From Marinilabiliaceae bacterium UBA5488 (lineage in GTDB: Bacteria > Bacteroidota > Bacteroidia > Bacteroidales > Marinilabiliaceae), in assembly GCA_002427105.1 (NCBI GenBank), contig DIPM01000026.1:1-63469 (forward strand): a DNA stretch of 63,469 bases, read 5' to 3'. Shown in pieces: positions 41,892-51,295 of this stretch. The notes beneath the pieces are model-generated. The model was not told where the DNA came from and made no database searches. It was given only the letters and a program-made list of their open reading frames with translations. Positions within the stretch are counted from its first letter, which is position 1; every line of letters begins with the position of its first letter. Position numbers and translations under genes: made by a program.

Positions 41892-44800
41892 ATCTTCCTC
41901 ACCACTCTGCTGCCATCATTGGCAAATATGGTTACCAAGTACATGCCCGAGGGGACGTTGGTTTCTATTACTTCATTGGACACTTGATTTAGGTCAACAA
42001 CCATAACCACTTTGCCCACAACGTTTGTGATAACAACACGTTTTGCGTTGCTGGCATTGGTTATATTAATGGTGTTTTGGAAGGGGTTGGGGTACAACTT
42101 GAGGTTGTCTAGAGTAAAAGTTTCAATAGATGTAGCCAAAGATATTGTTGCTGTTGTGGTAGGCGCACCAGCAAGCGAAAGCGTGTAATTCCCCTTATCA
42201 ACGCCATCGAGTTCGGCTGTGGTGATGCTTACGGTGATATTCTCACCAACATCTGCACTTTCAAATTCAGCCACAACGTTTGTGAACATAACATCATCTT
42301 CAGTAACGGGAGTGATAAGCATAAGGTTATTTTCTGAAATTGTGGCAGCGGATGTTCCATCGTAAACCTTATCGGCCACGGTGAAGTCGCCTCCTATAGT
42401 AAGCTCCTTAGCCGTGATGTTTGCCTGCGCAGTTGGCGCACCAGCATATTCAATAAGGTATTTATTAACATCGCTACCTAAAAGTTCGATACTGGTAATA
42501 CTAACGGTTTTATTGTTTGCAACATTCTCGTTATCGAACGCTAAGGTTATTGTACCAATTGTAACATCGGTTGCACCAGCAACAATACCATTAAGCGTAA
42601 GATTGTTTGCATTAATGTTAGCAAGTGTGGTACCATCGTAGGTTTTACTGCTTGTTGTAAATGTGCCAGTAACAGTAAGCCCTTTTTTGGTTGAAAATGC
42701 TATGTTTTTACCATATTCGGTGCCGTTGGCATTGGTTGCGTAGGCACGTACGTGGTAGGTTGTAAGCTCGGTTAGCCCTGTAATATTGCTTGTGAACGTT
42801 CCCGTACCAGAGCCATCGGTGGTAATGCCTATATTACTAGAAATGGTTGGGTTTGCAGAGGTACCCCAAACCACTCCGCGAGCGGTAATGGGATTGCCAC
42901 CATCGGCAATTATATTTCCGCCAGTGGTAACTGAAGTTAAAGTAATGTCTGACGGGGTAAGGGTTACAATAGCGGGAAGGTTAGATTCACCTCCATCGGT
43001 AATTGTCCAACCATAAGTTCCTGTGAGAACTGCTCTGGCCTCAGCCGCTGCGCCGGGTGAGTACTTACTGTTACCACCATGGAACGAAACCCCATTTTTA
43101 ACAGCTTGCCCAGCCCATGCAATAAGCATATTATTATAGGTAACCGTTGACAAGGTTACTCCTCTAAACATATCGGTCATATCGGTTACTAAACTCACGT
43201 TCCATCTGCTAATATCATGGATAAACGAGAATGCTTCGTTAAACATATTTCTCATATTGGTAACCTTGCTCACATCCCAACTGCCAATGTCCTTATTAAA
43301 GGCATATGCTCTATAAAACATACCTTCCATATTGGTAACGTTTGCAACATTCCAGCCGCTAATATCCTGGTTAAATACAGAGGCTCCCCAAAACATTCTA
43401 CCCATATTAGTAACCTTGCTCACATCCCAACTGCTAATATTTTGGTTAAAAGCACAGGCGTTAAAGAACATGTTTCCCATATTGGTAACTTTGCTCACAT
43501 CCCACTCACTAATATCCTGGTTAAATACATTTGCTTCATAAAACATATACCTCATATCGGTAACCTTGCCCACATTCCAGCTGCCAATATCCTGGTTAAA
43601 GGAGGAGGCTCTATCAAACATATAGCTCATATTGGTAACATTACTCACATCCCAACTACCAATATCCTGATTAAATGTACTTGCTCCACTAAACATTGAT
43701 GAAGTATTGGTTACTGTTAATGGCAGACGAGTGGGAACTTTAGTAAGATTTGCTGCACCCTTAAAAGCGCCAGATAGAGAGGTAAGCCCTATATCACCAA
43801 AACTTGTTACCCCAACCAGCTTATCTATATTTGGAGTTGCAGTAAAACCGTTTCCAAATTGCGTTAAATTACCCGTAATACTAACGGTGTAAATCCCTTC
43901 TGCTGCGTAGGTATAATCTTGGTATCCTGCTGTGGTATAAGTATCACTATTCCCATCGCCCCAGTTTACGGTTACGTTTACCGTACCTTGTAGAGGTAGC
44001 GTAACGGTTGTGCCATCCGATTTGTTGGTGTTAAACACGAGTGCCATTGAGTTTATGGGCGTAAACTCCACATTTTCGCCATACTCTGTACCATTGGCAT
44101 TGGTTGCGTAGGCACGAATATAGTAGGTTGTATGCTCGGTAAGCCCAGTGATGCTGCTGATAAAAGTTCCCATGCCAGTTCCATCCTCGGTTTTACCATT
44201 GTTTAGGGTAGTGGTTGGATTTATTGTAGTGCTCCACACCACTCCACGAGCTGTAACAGGGCTGCCACCATCGGAAGTAACATCTCCGCCTGCTATTGCA
44301 GTAGTTGCAGTAAATTCTGAAATATCGAGGGTTGAAAGAACAGGAACATTCGACTCCGCCCCATCTGTAATTATCCAACCATAAGTTCCTGTCAGAATAT
44401 CTCTGGCATCAGCCGCTTGGCCAGGCGAGTACTTGCTATTACCGGCATGGAAATTAACTCCATTTTGTACATTTTGTGCTGCCCAGCTAATAAGCATGCT
44501 ATTGTAATTTGCTGTTGAAAGGGTTACACCGTTAAGCATATCGGTCATGCTGGTAACATTGCTCACATCCCAGCTACCAATGCCCTGGTTAAATGATGTG
44601 CAATTGGTAAACAAATAGTCGATATTGCTTACTGCTGACGGAAGGGTTGCTGCCACCTGGGTAAGGTTAGTAGCCCCATTAAAAGCCCCGCTAAGCGAGT
44701 TGAGCCCAATATCGCCAAAGCTGGTTACCTCAATTAGCTTATCCATATTGGGTGTTGGGGTAGAACCATTTCCAAATTGCGTTAGCGTACCATTTATCTT

Positions 44801-46471
44801 TACTGCATAGGTTCCCTCTGCTGTGTAGGTATGCCCATGGTTACCAGCTGTGGTATAATCGTTACTAGTCTCATCGCCCCAGTCAACGGTTACATCAACT
44901 GTGCCATTAAGAGGTAGCATAATGGTTGTGCCTGCGGATAGGTTGGTATTAAACTCTAACACCATTGGATTTATAGTTGTAAACACCTTATTCTCACCAT
45001 ATTCTGTACCATTGGCATTGGTAGCGTAGGCACGCACGTGGTAGGTTGTATTCTCGGTAAGCCCAGTGATGCTGCTGGTAAAAGTTCCCGTACCTGTTCC
45101 ATCGCTGGTAATGCCTGTATTGTTATCAATAGTTGGTTTTATTATAGTACTCCAAACCATCCCACGGGCTGTAACGGGGCTGCCACCATCCAAAGTAATG
45201 TTTCCGCCAGAGGTTGCGGTAGTTGACGTAATGTCTGAAACGGCAAGGGTTGAAACCGCAGGAGCATTGGACTGCCCGCCATCGGTAATTACCCAGCTGT
45301 ATGTTCCTGTTAAAACTGCTCTGCCATCTGTAGCTGAGCCAGGCGAGTACTTGCTGTTTCCGCCATGGAAACGAACCCCACTCCTAACAATTTGTGCTGC
45401 CCATCCAGTAAGCAAACTATTGTAGTTGGCTGTTGAGAGGGTTACCCCCTTAAACATGTCTGTCATTTGATAAACCTCGCTCACACTCCAGCTGCTAATA
45501 TCCTGATTAAAAGAGGTTGCACCACTAAACATATTTTCCATATAGATAACCTTGCTCACATTCCAGCTGCCAATATCCTGATTAAAAGAGGTTGCGCCGA
45601 CAAACATATAGCTCATATTGGTAACATTGCTCACATTCCAGCTACCAATATCCTGATTAAAAGAGGTTGCTCTTTGAAACATGCTATTCATAATGGTCAC
45701 CTTGCTCACATTCCAGCTACCAATATCCTGATTAAATGCGAATGCCTCATAAAACATATACCACATTTTGGTAACCATACTTACATCCCAATTTCCTATA
45801 TTTTCGTTAAATGTGGATGCCTCGCTAAACATATAATTCATATCGGTCACCTTGCTCACATCCCAACTGCCAATGTTTTGGTTAAATAGTGATGCTCTGC
45901 GAAACATACTGTTCATATTGGTAACATTGCCCACATCCCAGCTGCCAATATCCTGGTTAAAGGAGGAGGCTCTATCAAACATATAGCTCATATTGGTAAC
46001 ATTGCTCACGTCCCAGCTACCAATATCATAATTAAAAGATGTGCAACCATAAAACATATAGGATGTACTGGTTACGGTTGCTGGTAGAGTAGCTGAAACT
46101 TGAGACAGGTTTATAGCTTTGTAAAAAGCTCCATGTAGAGATGTAAGCCCAATATCGCCAAAGCTGGTTACCGCAACCAGCTTATCAATATTGGGGGTTG
46201 TAGTATAGCCATCCCCAAATTGTGTTAGGTTGCCCGAAATTTTTACAATATAAACTCCCTCTATCATATAGGTATGCTCATGGTTGCCAGCTGTGGTATA
46301 GGTATTGCTACTACCATCGCCCCAGTCAACAGTGACGTCAACAGTCCCTTTAAGAGGAAGCGTAATGGTTGTGCCATCCGATAGGTTGGTGTCGAATTGT
46401 AGCACCATTTGTGCGGTTGCACCTAAGCTGAGCATAAGTGCTGTTAGAATTAATAGTAGTTGCTTTTTCAT
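41879..46471 (-). CDS. large secreted protein with DUF285/BspA-like 25-residue repeats, FN3-like, YDG and T9SS domains
   Basis: Encodes 1,530 residues. A signal peptide (LLLILTALMLSLGATAQ) is followed by three modules. Each has a PKD-like strand region (VDVTVDWGDGSSNTYTTAG), tandem 25-residue repeats of the type MF-x-x-A-x-x-FNQDIGSWDVS-x-VT-x-M (8, 1 and 7 units), a cap (LSTANYNSLLTGWA, then FHGGNSKYSPG) and an FN3-like domain. Two YDG-like domains (SKTYDGTTLANI, DKVYDGTSAATI) precede a type IX sorting domain (LYPNPFQNTINI, then MYLVTIFANDGSRVVRKM). It is expected on the cell surface, perhaps in adhesion. BspA-like repeats bind host or matrix proteins in some relatives, but no ligand is known here. 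Parts are shared with the two paralogues upstream. Confidence 0.9.
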   Translation of the reverse strand: MKKQLLLILTALMLSLGATAQMVLQFDTNLSDGTTITLPLKGTVDVTVDWGDGSSNTYTTAGNHEHTYMIEGVYIVKISGNLTQFGDGYTTTPNIDKLVAVTSFGDIGLTSLHGAFYKAINLSQVSATLPATVTSTSYMFYGCTSFNYDIGSWDVSNVTNMSYMFDRASSFNQDIGSWDVGNVTNMNSMFRRASLFNQNIGSWDVSKVTDMNYMFSEASTFNENIGNWDVSMVTKMWYMFYEAFAFNQDIGSWNVSKVTIMNSMFQRATSFNQDIGSWNVSNVTNMSYMFVGATSFNQDIGSWNVSKVIYMENMFSGATSFNQDISSWSVSEVYQMTDMFKGVTLSTANYNSLLTGWAAQIVRSGVRFHGGNSKYSPGSATDGRAVLTGTYSWVITDGGQSNAPAVSTLAVSDITSTTATSGGNITLDGGSPVTARGMVWSTIIKPTIDNNTGITSDGTGTGTFTSSITGLTENTTYHVRAYATNANGTEYGENKVFTTINPMVLEFNTNLSAGTTIMLPLNGTVDVTVDWGDETSNDYTTAGNHGHTYTAEGTYAVKINGTLTQFGNGSTPTPNMDKLIEVTSFGDIGLNSLSGAFNGATNLTQVAATLPSAVSNIDYLFTNCTSFNQGIGSWDVSNVTSMTDMLNGVTLSTANYNSMLISWAAQNVQNGVNFHAGNSKYSPGQAADARDILTGTYGWIITDGAESNVPVLSTLDISEFTATTAIAGGDVTSDGGSPVTARGVVWSTTINPTTTLNNGKTEDGTGMGTFISSITGLTEHTTYYIRAYATNANGTEYGENVEFTPINSMALVFNTNKSDGTTVTLPLQGTVNVTVNWGDGNSDTYTTAGYQDYTYAAEGIYTVSITGNLTQFGNGFTATPNIDKLVGVTSFGDIGLTSLSGAFKGAANLTKVPTRLPLTVTNTSSMFSGASTFNQDIGSWDVSNVTNMSYMFDRASSFNQDIGSWNVGKVTDMRYMFYEANVFNQDISEWDVSKVTNMGNMFFNACAFNQNISSWDVSKVTNMGRMFWGASVFNQDISGWNVANVTNMEGMFYRAYAFNKDIGSWDVSKVTNMRNMFNEAFSFIHDISRWNVSLVTDMTDMFRGVTLSTVTYNNMLIAWAGQAVKNGVSFHGGNSKYSPGAAAEARAVLTGTYGWTITDGGESNLPAIVTLTPSDITLTSVTTGGNIIADGGNPITARGVVWGTSANPTISSNIGITTDGSGTGTFTSNITGLTELTTYHVRAYATNANGTEYGKNIAFSTKKGLTVTGTFTTSSKTYDGTTLANINANNLTLNGIVAGATDVTIGTITLAFDNENVANNKTVSITSIELLGSDVNKYLIEYAGAPTAQANITAKELTIGGDFTVADKVYDGTSAATISENNLMLITPVTEDDVMFTNVVAEFESADVGENITVSITTAELDGVDKGNYTLSLAGAPTTTATISLATSIETFTLDNLKLYPNPFQNTINITNASNAKRVVITNVVGKVVMVVDLNQVSNEVIETNVPSGMYLVTIFANDGSRVVRKMVRE

Positions 46472-46510
46472 TGTTACATTATTTTGGGTTTATAAATTGT
46501 ATTCATTTTT

Positions 46511-46740
46511 ATTGAAACCTAACAGGCTGGAGTTGAGAGTCACTTCGATAAACATTGCTTTTTTGTCCACAGATTACACAGATTTGCACAAATTGGTTTT
46601 GCACTTCCCTCCGCTACCCCCTGCCCCCTAAAGGGGGGAGCCAGTGCACAGTAACTTGTATCTGCTTACACTTCGATAGGCTCAGTGCACTGGTCCCCCT
46701 AATCCCTAATCCCTAATCTCTAACCCCTAATCTCTAACCA
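46511..46740 (-). repeat. intergenic module, copy B, with heptamer array running into the gene
   Basis: Holds AACCTAACAGGCTGG, the CACAGATTACACAGATTTGC segment, a hairpin with GGGGGGAGCCAGTGCAC against GTGCACTGG-TCCCCC (46641-46649 with 46685-46693 plus flanks), and six exact heptamers (CTAATCC, CTAATCC, CTAATCT, CTAACCC, CTAATCT, CTAACCA; 46699-46740). The last two units encode Val-Arg-Asp-stop of the next gene. Confidence 0.8.
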
Positions 46741-49700
46741 TCTTCCTCACCACTCTGCTGCCATCATTGGCAAATATGGTTACCAAGTACATGCCCGAGG
46801 GGACGTTGGTTTCTATTACCTCATTGGACACTTGATTTAGGTCAACAACCATAACCACTTTGCCCACAACGTTTGTGATAACAACACGTTTTGCGTTGCT
46901 GGCATTGGATATATTAATTGTATTTTGGAAGGGATTGGGATAAACGCCCATAGTCTCTGCAAGAGTAGAATTAACAGCAGAAGCAGTTGACTCGCCACCA
47001 TCGGTAATGGTCCAGCTGTAAGTGTCAATAAGCTTCGCTCTGGCATCAGCTGCTGCACCGGGTGAGTAGGTGCTGTTTCCACCGCTAAACACTACATCAT
47101 ATTGCACGGTTTGTCCTGCCCAGCCAATAAGCAAAGCATCGTAGTTGGCGGTTGAGAGAGTAACTCCATCAAACATGCTAAACATTTCTTCAACAAGTTC
47201 TATATTCCAATTGCCAATATTCTGATTAAATGACGTTGTGTTTTGAAACATCGCACCCATATCGGTAACGTTACTTACATCCCAGCTGCCAATATCCTGA
47301 TTAAATGCTGATGCATCACTAAACATGGTATACATGAATTTAACCTTGCCTACATCCCAGCTGCCAATGTCCTGGTTAAATGCAGTTGCCCTATAAAACA
47401 TACTCTCCATATCAGTAACGTTGCTTACATTCCAGCTGCCAATATTTTGATTAAATGCTGATGCTTCAGCAAACATAGAACTCATGTTGGTTACATTACT
47501 TACATCCCAACCGCCAATATCCTGATTAAATGCAGTTGCTCCACCAAACATGGAAGCTGTATTTGTTACAGTTGATGGAAGAGAACTTGGCACCTGCGTA
47601 AGGTTTGTTGCCCCTTTAAAGGCGCCAGAGAGTGAAGTTAGCCCGATGTCGCCAAAGCTTGTTACCTTAACTAACTTATCGATATTGGAGGTTGCTGTAG
47701 AGCCATTCCCAAATTGTGTTAGATTGCCCGAAATAGAGATGGTATAGGTTCCCTCTGATGCGTAGGTGTGATTTTTATTTCCCTCTGTGGTGTAAGTATT
47801 GCTACTACCATCGCCCCAATTAACGGTTACGTTAACAGCTCCTTTAAGAGGAAGGGTAATGGTTGTGCCTTCGGATTTGTAGGTGTCAAATTTTAATATC
47901 ATTGCATTGGGGTTGTCCAATTGACCACCATCATAAATTGTCCAATTATAGACACTAATAAGTTTTGCTCTGGCAATTGCCGCTGCACCATGCGAATATT
48001 TGCTGCTAAATCCTGCATTAAAAGCAACATTACTTTTAACAGCTTTACCTGCCCAGTTAACAAGTAGGTTGTCGTAGCTGGCTGTTGAAAGGGTTACATC
48101 ATAAAACATATCGGCCATATAGGCAACATTGGTTATATTCCAAGCACCAATTTTTTGATTGAATGACAATGCTCCTCGAAACATATCAGACATGTTGGTA
48201 ACCTTTCCCACATCCCAACCGCTAATATTTTGATTAAAGACAGTTGCACCGCTAAACATGTTACTCATATCGGTAACATTGCTTACGATCCACGAGCCAA
48301 TATTTTGGTTAAAGGCTGCTGCACCGGAAAACATGTTACTCATATTAGTTACATTACTCACATTCCACGAGCTAATATTTTGATTAAAGGCTGCTGCTTC
48401 GCTAAACATGTTCCTCATATTAGTTACATTACTCACATTCCACGAGCTAATATTTTGATTAAAGGCTGCTGCGCCGCTAAACATATAAGCCATATTAGTT
48501 ACCTTACTCACGTTCCACGAGCTAATAGCTTGGTTAAATGAGGTTGCTCTATCAAACAGGTAAGACATATCGGTTACATTTCTCACATTCCAAGAGCCAA
48601 TATTTTGGTTGAATTTTTCACAACCATTAAACATATAGGCCAAGTTTTCTACTGTATAAGGAAGAGTGGTTGGAACCTTAGTAAGATTTACTGCTCCGTA
48701 AAAAGCACTATGTAGTGAACTTTGCCTAAGGTCTCCAAAACTGCTTACTTCTATTAAGCTTTCAATATTTGGAACAGCACCCCATCTTTTTCCGTACTGA
48801 CTCAATGTGCCATAAATTTTTACGGTATAGGTACCATTTGTATTATATACATGCTCTTTATTGCCTTGCGAGGTATATTCTTCAGTGTTTCCATCGCCCC
48901 AGTCAACTATTACATTCACAGTGCCATAAAGGGGAAGGGTTACGCGTGGGCTAGTTGATTTCTGGGTGTTAAAGACCAACACCATTGCTTCATTATTGAT
49001 TTTTATTTCTTTGACTGAACTGTATTTTGTACCGTCAGCGTTGGTTGCGTATGCACATACGTAATAATATGCATTTGACATAAGGGAAGTGAGGTCGGTG
49101 GTAAATTCCCCCACACCGGTTCCATTGGCAATAAAACCATTATTATTAATTAGGGTTGGAGTCGTATTAGGATACAATGACCACACTATTCCGCGATCTG
49201 TAATGCTTTTGCCACCATCGTGAAACACTTCTGCTTTTATTTTAGCACTACTTGAAGTGATATTTGATACAGTATTAATTCCTACGGAAACTTCAGTAGA
49301 TTGGTCCCCATCGGTTATTATCCAATTGCGAATAGTTCTTAATGCTGTACGGCTATCAGTTGCTGCTCCTGGAGAGTATTTGCTGCTTCCACCATGAAAT
49401 TTTATATCTCTTTTCAAGTTTAATTTTGACCAATTAATAAGCATCTTATTATAATACTCTGTTGATAGCGTTACGCCTGCGAACATTGATTCCATCGTAG
49501 TAATCCGAATTATATCCCAGTTGCTAATATCTTGGTTAAATGACGATGCTTCGCGAAACATAGAGCTCATATTTAAAACATTGCTTACATCCCAACTGCC
49601 AACATCTTGGTTAAATGACGATGCTTCGAGAAACATAGAGCTCATACTTAAAACATTGCTTACATCCCAACTGCCAACATCTTGGTTAAAGACATTTGCA

Positions 49701-51019
49701 CGGCAAAACATTGCGCTCATGCTGGTAACATTACTTACATTCCAGCTGCCAATATCTTGGTTAAAGGAGGTTGCTTCATAAAACATTGATTTCATATTGT
49801 TAACATTGCTCACATCCCATCGTCCAATATCTTGGTTAAAGACATCTGCACCACCAAACATAGTGCTCATATCGGTAACATTGCTCACATCCCAAGTACC
49901 AATGTTTTTGTTAAATGCTCTTGCATAAAAAAACATTTCATTCATATTGGTAACCTTGCTCACATCCCATGCTCCAATATTTTGATTAAAGACAATTGCA
50001 GCGTCAAACATATTACTCATATCGGTAACATTGCTTACGATCCACGAGCCAATATTTTGGTTGAATGCTCTTGCTGTTTTAAACATTCTACTCATATCGG
50101 TAACATTGCTCACATCCCAGGCACCAATATTTTGGTTAAATACTCTTGCTTCCCAAAACATTCTGCTCATATTGGTTACATTGCTTACATCCCAGGCACC
50201 AATATTTTGGTTAAAATAAAATGTCCATGCAAACATTCCGCTCATGTTGGTAACCTTGCTCACATTCCAAGAGCTAATATTTTGATTAAAGGCTGTTGCT
50301 TCGCTAAACATTTTGCTCATATCGGTAACCTTGCTCACATCCCAGGCACCAATTTTTTGGTTAAATGCTCTTGCTTTCGAAAACATTCCGCTCATGTTGG
50401 TAACATTACTTACATTCCAGTTGCCAATATTCTGGTTAAATGCTCTTGCTTCCGAAAACATTCCGCTCATGTTGGTAACATTACTTACATTCCAGTTGCC
50501 AATATTCTGGTTAAAAGATTCTGCTGCATTAAACATATTGCTCATATTGGTAACCTTGCTTACATCCCAGTTGCCAATATCGTAGTTAAAATTTTTACAG
50601 CCCGTAAACATTCCACTTAGGTTTGTAACTGTTGCCGGGAGCGTGTTAGGAGCTTGAATAAGGTTTATTGCTTTATAAAATGCACCAGAAAGCGAAGTTA
50701 TCCCAAGTTCGCCAAAACTCATTACCGCTGTTAAGGCCTTGAGTTCGCAATCAGTTCTACCGCCAAATTCGTCCAAAGAACCAGAAATCATGACTAAATA
50801 CTCCCCTATGTTATTGAAGTAGTGTTGTGCTGATTCTGCTTTTGTATGAGTAGATTCTGTGTCATCGCCCCACGCAATGGTTACACTTACATTGCCCGAT
50901 AAGGGTAATTTAACTGTTTTGGAGCTTTCATCTTTAATTTCAAAGAAAAGCATCATTTGTGCACTTGCACCTAAGCTGAGCATAAGTGCTGCGAATAATA
51001 ATAGGATTTGTTTTTTCAT
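46727..51019 (-). CDS. large secreted protein with about 27 DUF285/BspA-like repeats and a T9SS domain
   Basis: Encodes 1,430 residues. A signal peptide (ILLLFAALMLSLGASAQ) precedes three modules with PKD-like strands (VTIAWGDDTESTHTKA; VIVDWGDGNTEEYTSQG; VTVNWGDGSSNTYTTEG) and runs of 25-residue repeats (15, 7 and 5 units by my count) closed by caps, with one FN3-like domain. It ends in a T9SS sorting domain. Several neighbouring units are nearly identical at DNA level (for example 50379-50440 and 50454-50515), showing recent unit duplication. The last 339 bp of coding DNA (46745-47083) match the next paralogue base for base. Probably a surface adhesin-like protein of variable length. Confidence 0.9.
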   Translation of the reverse strand: MKKQILLLFAALMLSLGASAQMMLFFEIKDESSKTVKLPLSGNVSVTIAWGDDTESTHTKAESAQHYFNNIGEYLVMISGSLDEFGGRTDCELKALTAVMSFGELGITSLSGAFYKAINLIQAPNTLPATVTNLSGMFTGCKNFNYDIGNWDVSKVTNMSNMFNAAESFNQNIGNWNVSNVTNMSGMFSEARAFNQNIGNWNVSNVTNMSGMFSKARAFNQKIGAWDVSKVTDMSKMFSEATAFNQNISSWNVSKVTNMSGMFAWTFYFNQNIGAWDVSNVTNMSRMFWEARVFNQNIGAWDVSNVTDMSRMFKTARAFNQNIGSWIVSNVTDMSNMFDAAIVFNQNIGAWDVSKVTNMNEMFFYARAFNKNIGTWDVSNVTDMSTMFGGADVFNQDIGRWDVSNVNNMKSMFYEATSFNQDIGSWNVSNVTSMSAMFCRANVFNQDVGSWDVSNVLSMSSMFLEASSFNQDVGSWDVSNVLNMSSMFREASSFNQDISNWDIIRITTMESMFAGVTLSTEYYNKMLINWSKLNLKRDIKFHGGSSKYSPGAATDSRTALRTIRNWIITDGDQSTEVSVGINTVSNITSSSAKIKAEVFHDGGKSITDRGIVWSLYPNTTPTLINNNGFIANGTGVGEFTTDLTSLMSNAYYYVCAYATNADGTKYSSVKEIKINNEAMVLVFNTQKSTSPRVTLPLYGTVNVIVDWGDGNTEEYTSQGNKEHVYNTNGTYTVKIYGTLSQYGKRWGAVPNIESLIEVSSFGDLRQSSLHSAFYGAVNLTKVPTTLPYTVENLAYMFNGCEKFNQNIGSWNVRNVTDMSYLFDRATSFNQAISSWNVSKVTNMAYMFSGAAAFNQNISSWNVSNVTNMRNMFSEAAAFNQNISSWNVSNVTNMSNMFSGAAAFNQNIGSWIVSNVTDMSNMFSGATVFNQNISGWDVGKVTNMSDMFRGALSFNQKIGAWNITNVAYMADMFYDVTLSTASYDNLLVNWAGKAVKSNVAFNAGFSSKYSHGAAAIARAKLISVYNWTIYDGGQLDNPNAMILKFDTYKSEGTTITLPLKGAVNVTVNWGDGSSNTYTTEGNKNHTYASEGTYTISISGNLTQFGNGSTATSNIDKLVKVTSFGDIGLTSLSGAFKGATNLTQVPSSLPSTVTNTASMFGGATAFNQDIGGWDVSNVTNMSSMFAEASAFNQNIGSWNVSNVTDMESMFYRATAFNQDIGSWDVGKVKFMYTMFSDASAFNQDIGSWDVSNVTDMGAMFQNTTSFNQNIGNWNIELVEEMFSMFDGVTLSTANYDALLIGWAGQTVQYDVVFSGGNSTYSPGAAADARAKLIDTYSWTITDGGESTASAVNSTLAETMGVYPNPFQNTINISNASNAKRVVITNVVGKVVMVVDLNQVSNEVIETNVPSGMYLVTIFANDGSRVVRKMVRD

Positions 51020-51060
51020 GGTTACATAATTTTGGGTTTGTAAATTGTTTTATTTTTATT

Positions 51061-51295
51061 GAAACCTAACAGGCTGGGCTTTTGAGAGCCACTTCGATAA
51101 ACATTGCTTTTTTGTCCACAGATTACACAGATTTGCACAGATTGTTTTTACTTTTCTCGCACTACCCCCTGCCCCCTGAAGGGGGGAGCCAGTGCACATC
51201 AAATTGTAACTGCTTACGCTTCGACAAGCACAGTGCACTGGTCCCCCTAATCCCTAACCCCTAATCCCTAATCCCTATCTCACTACTCCCTAATC
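51061..51295 (-). repeat. intergenic module, copy C, with heptamer array at the gene stop
   Basis: Same parts as copy B: AACCTAACAGGCTGGG, the CACAGATTACACAGATTTGC segment, the AGCCAGTGCAC / GTGCACTGG hairpin and an array of CTAATCC/CTAACCC heptamers (51247-51281 in exact phase, then irregular up to the stop of the next gene at 51283-51285). Confidence 0.8.

Noticed and set aside
43217..43699. Plus-strand open frame of 160 codons inside the 1,530-residue gene, and similar frames at 45467-45889 and 49832-50620
   Set aside because: Repetitive antisense shadows of the 75-bp coding repeats; no promoter or start context, and the minus-strand product has clear domains.
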